Shown here: piece by piece, positions 61,755 through 64,000 of the stretch
Layout: each line of letters opens with the position of its first letter
How positions within the stretch are numbered: position 1 is the first letter of the stretch
Origin: Diorhabda sublineata
Taxonomy: Eukaryota; Arthropoda; Insecta; Coleoptera; Chrysomelidae
Length of the DNA: 64,000 bases
Direction: 5' to 3'
Assembly (NCBI RefSeq): GCF_026230105.1
Contig: NC_079482.1
Coordinates: forward strand, 17,918,001 to 17,982,000
Notes under the pieces: model-generated
The model's input: the letters and a program-made list of their open reading frames with translations, nothing else
Told to the model about the DNA's origin: nothing
Database searches by the model: none
Translations under genes and position numbers: made by a program

Positions 61755-64000
61755 TCAAATTTGAGCCACTTCATACAGGTAAGCGCCAAGAAGCTTAGAC
61801 TGAAACAAAAAAAACTGTGAAAACCGTGCACATAATTTAATTAAAAGTATGTAATTAAATTTATTATAATAAAAGTGGTTAGTATGTATTACATATTTAA
61901 GGTGACAATAAACAAAAATTTATTTAAAATTATTTCCAGGTGCTTGAGGAAATTTATTTGTGAGGTAATTTTTTAGTATATCCAAAAAATGTCGATTTAT
62001 GTTACATCCTGTGATGAAGCCGTTCAAATTTACTTATCTAACAATTAGTGATACATCCGATTATATAGCTAGTTTAGTTAATTTATTAGTCTAACCATTC
62101 ATGGTACATCTGAGAAACTAGCCGGTCAATTTACTGATTTAATCATTGATCTTATAATGAACTAGCAGGCCCATGGTTTAACCATTGGTCTTACTACCAA
62201 TGATCATGCTGTCCAATTTACTAGTCTAACCATTAATATTACATCTCATAACTCAACTGGGAAGTTAATTTTAATTGGTCTATTGGTACATTTAGTGGTC
62301 TAGCTGGTGGTGTAAGATAAAATATGCACAATTCAACTGCTCAACTGATTGATAATTTTAAAAATATCCTAAAAAATCTCCAAATTCCTCAAGACCAGAA
62401 AATACTTATACAAACTTATTAGTAAGAATGTTAACCTTTTTTTGTAAAGTATTGCTTAATTGTGCGTTTTTTGGCATTCCTCAGAAACTTATTCGCCCGG
62501 TGCGGATGACGTTAACTGCGACCTCACGAGAATTCCAAATAGGACGTGGTCTCAGGCAAGGAGATGCCCCCTCTTCAACCTAACATTGAAACGAGTCATC
62601 AGAAATATCGAAGTTAATAGAGGAGGAACTCTGCTCAAAAGAATAGTGCCGTACCTGGCCTACGCAAATGACATTGATCTACTCAATCGAAGGGAGCGTG
62701 AACTGAAGGAAAGCTTTGAGCAAAAGGAAGAGGAATACTCATCATTAACGAATCCAAAACAAAATACATGGTTATTTCAAGGAGCAGAAGGACTCACTTT
62801 CGAAGTAGGCTTGAAAACGTCGTTTAAATACTTGGAATCACTAGTGACCGAAAATAATGTCGACTCGAACATACTTCATTCTCCAAGGACTACTAAAGTC
62901 ACGTTTACTGAATTGTAGAACGAAAAAGTGCATCCATTGCATAATTCTCCACCCGCGAGGGTGGCTGCTCAACACGTGGAGGGAAAGATCTTATGCCGAA
63001 TATATGGACCAGTGTGCGAGCAGAGCGAGTGGCGCAGTCGTATAAACACCGAACTCTACCGGTTCTATGAAGACCTCAGCATGGTGCCATAAGGCCCAGA
63101 CTCGGATGGCTAGGATACTTTGATTGTATGCCTGAAGACCGGGGGTTTCCAAAAAGTACCGGTAGAAGCCCGTTGGCCAGCGACCGCGCAAACTATGGCT
63201 GGATGATGTTGAAGATGATCTTCAGGAGCTAGGTGTGAGGGGGTGGAGACGCCGAGCGTTGGACGGTAATGCCAGTGGTAGTAGTAGTAGTAATATGTTT
63301 TATTACTTCAAATGCTGGAAAGTAATTATTATAAAACTTTTTTTCAACCGTCAACTGAATTTTGTTTAACAACAAAATAATTAAATCATGAAAACACATT
63401 TTTGTAGTAAACGATGGATTAAGATCAAAGGGTTCAATAAGAAGTTTTTACACCAAAAGGTTAAAGATTTTGTACAAGCGGCCTTACAGTACACTTTTTA
63501 GGTCGATGCTGTTGCTCATATCAGATGTGCCTAATCATATTTCAGATTCCATTCCAATGGTGTGCTGTTTTATTAGAAATGTACTGGCCAATTCTGATAT
63601 AGTAATTGGGGTTAAATATTCTATTTAGTACATAATATACTCACCCCATTAATATAATTTTTTATATTAATTTTTTCATTTTGTGAATGGGCTCCATCGT
63701 CACTTGCACCTACTGGTAGTAATAGAACATTTTTACCCGTAAGTTTTTGGAATGTCAATGTTATTGGAATTGAACCACCCTCGCGAGTGAGATCTGGGAA
63801 AACTTCATACACATGTTTAGTTGCTTTACAAGCTGCAGTGTAATGGGGATGAGTTGGATTTTCAGTCCACGGTTCACCACCACGTGCCATGTACACCTAC
63901 AAATAAAAGTATACAAATCATTATTTGTCATATTTATTTGAATTTGCATTTATATTTAAAAAATGTTACCTTCATTTTATTAGGACTTCCTCTAGTGCTC
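61755..64000 (-). CDS. CNDP2: CNDP2-like cytosolic dipeptidase (3' part; gene continues past right edge)
   Basis: M20-family metallodipeptidase that cleaves dipeptides such as Cys-Gly with two divalent metal ions in the cytosol. Exons, 5' to 3': from beyond 64000 to 63970, then 63896-63645, then a 45-bp last exon 61799-61755. They read SPNKMKVYMARGGEPW, PDLTREGGSIPITLTF, LPVGASDDGAHSQNEK, IKNYING and finally SKLLGAYLYEVAQI-stop, matching the C-terminal end of the family residue for residue in order. DDGAHSQNE holds the metal-binding His. The last intron (61800-63644) is enlarged by a minisatellite and a LINE. About 370 N-terminal residues lie outside the window. Confidence 0.94.
62003..62330. 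repeat. Degenerate minisatellite, roughly 48-bp units
   Basis: Six to seven diverged tandem units can be lined up, each near ACATC..., then CTAG or GCTGG, CAATTTACT, TCTAACCATT and ending TGGT or TATT. Unit starts lie near 62005, 62052, 62105, 62153, 62192, 62240 and 62287. There is no open frame across it. It lies inside the last CNDP2 intron. Confidence 0.6.
62440..63300 (+). mobile_element. 5'-truncated LINE (RT and C-terminal domain) in CNDP2 intron
   Basis: Frames read RGLRQGDAPSSTLH-type RT sequence (a shift separates it from LFNLTLKRVIRNIEVNRGGT), then VPYLAYANDIDLLNR. The last is the RT active-site box, with Asn in place of the first Asp of YADDI. Next come FEVGLKTSFKYLESLVT and a C-terminal VGQRPRKLWLDDVEDDLQEL, then RGWRRRALDG. 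It ends in a GTA/TAG short repeat, as at the 3' tail of RTE-like elements. Antisense to CNDP2 and inactive. Confidence 0.82.

Overview
This is a eukaryotic, AT-rich window that looks like an insect nuclear genome. Introns have GT..AG borders, polyadenylation signals are AATAAA or ATTAAA, (TA)n tracts are long, and the sequence is littered with degraded non-LTR, Tc1-like, pogo-like and hAT elements. All eight host genes have clear animal orthologues, and one is the insect form of the MLL5/SETD5 family (upSET). A beetle or another holometabolous insect is a guess. Nothing bacterial, plastid or viral is seen.

Layout, left to right. (1) 1501-10517, plus strand: the C-terminal seven coding exons of DEPDC5/Iml1, a GATOR1 subunit that restrains TORC1. 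Its introns hold Tc1-like, pogo-like and LINE debris. (2) 18199-32141, minus strand, with the 5' exon near 34.5-34.8 kb: upSET, with 17 coding exons, a PHD finger, a degenerate SET domain and long acidic/basic tails. It is convergent with DEPDC5 across a gene-poor 7.7 kb. (3) 35032-35397, minus: NDUFA5 (complex I). (4) 36298-39006, plus: mRpS35 (mitoribosome), head to head with NDUFA5 about 0.9 kb away. (5) 43039-44749, plus: a Golgi-type DHHC palmitoyltransferase of the ZDHHC3/7 type. (6) 49550-51618, minus: TMX1, an ER membrane thioredoxin. (7) 51938-61017, plus: CEBPZ/Noc1 (60S ribosome biogenesis), divergent from TMX1 with only 319 bp between the start codons. (8) 61755 to beyond the right edge, minus: CNDP2, an M20 dipeptidase, convergent with CEBPZ.

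The host genes are unlinked housekeeping functions: nutrient signalling, chromatin, mitochondria, ER/Golgi, ribosome assembly and peptide turnover. They are not an operon-like system. The least ordinary non-genic material is as follows: a foldback repeat at 16.5 kb with a partial second copy at 47.7 kb; nested inverted-repeat elements at 41.8-42.4 kb; a 908-bp hAT relic with an intact 8-bp target duplication inside a CEBPZ intron; a degenerate minisatellite of roughly 48-bp units next to a LINE inside the last CNDP2 intron; and a probable GC-AG intron in mRpS35. I found no convincing undescribed gene system. Exon borders were worked out by hand from reading-frame continuity and splice consensus, so they should be confirmed with RNA data.
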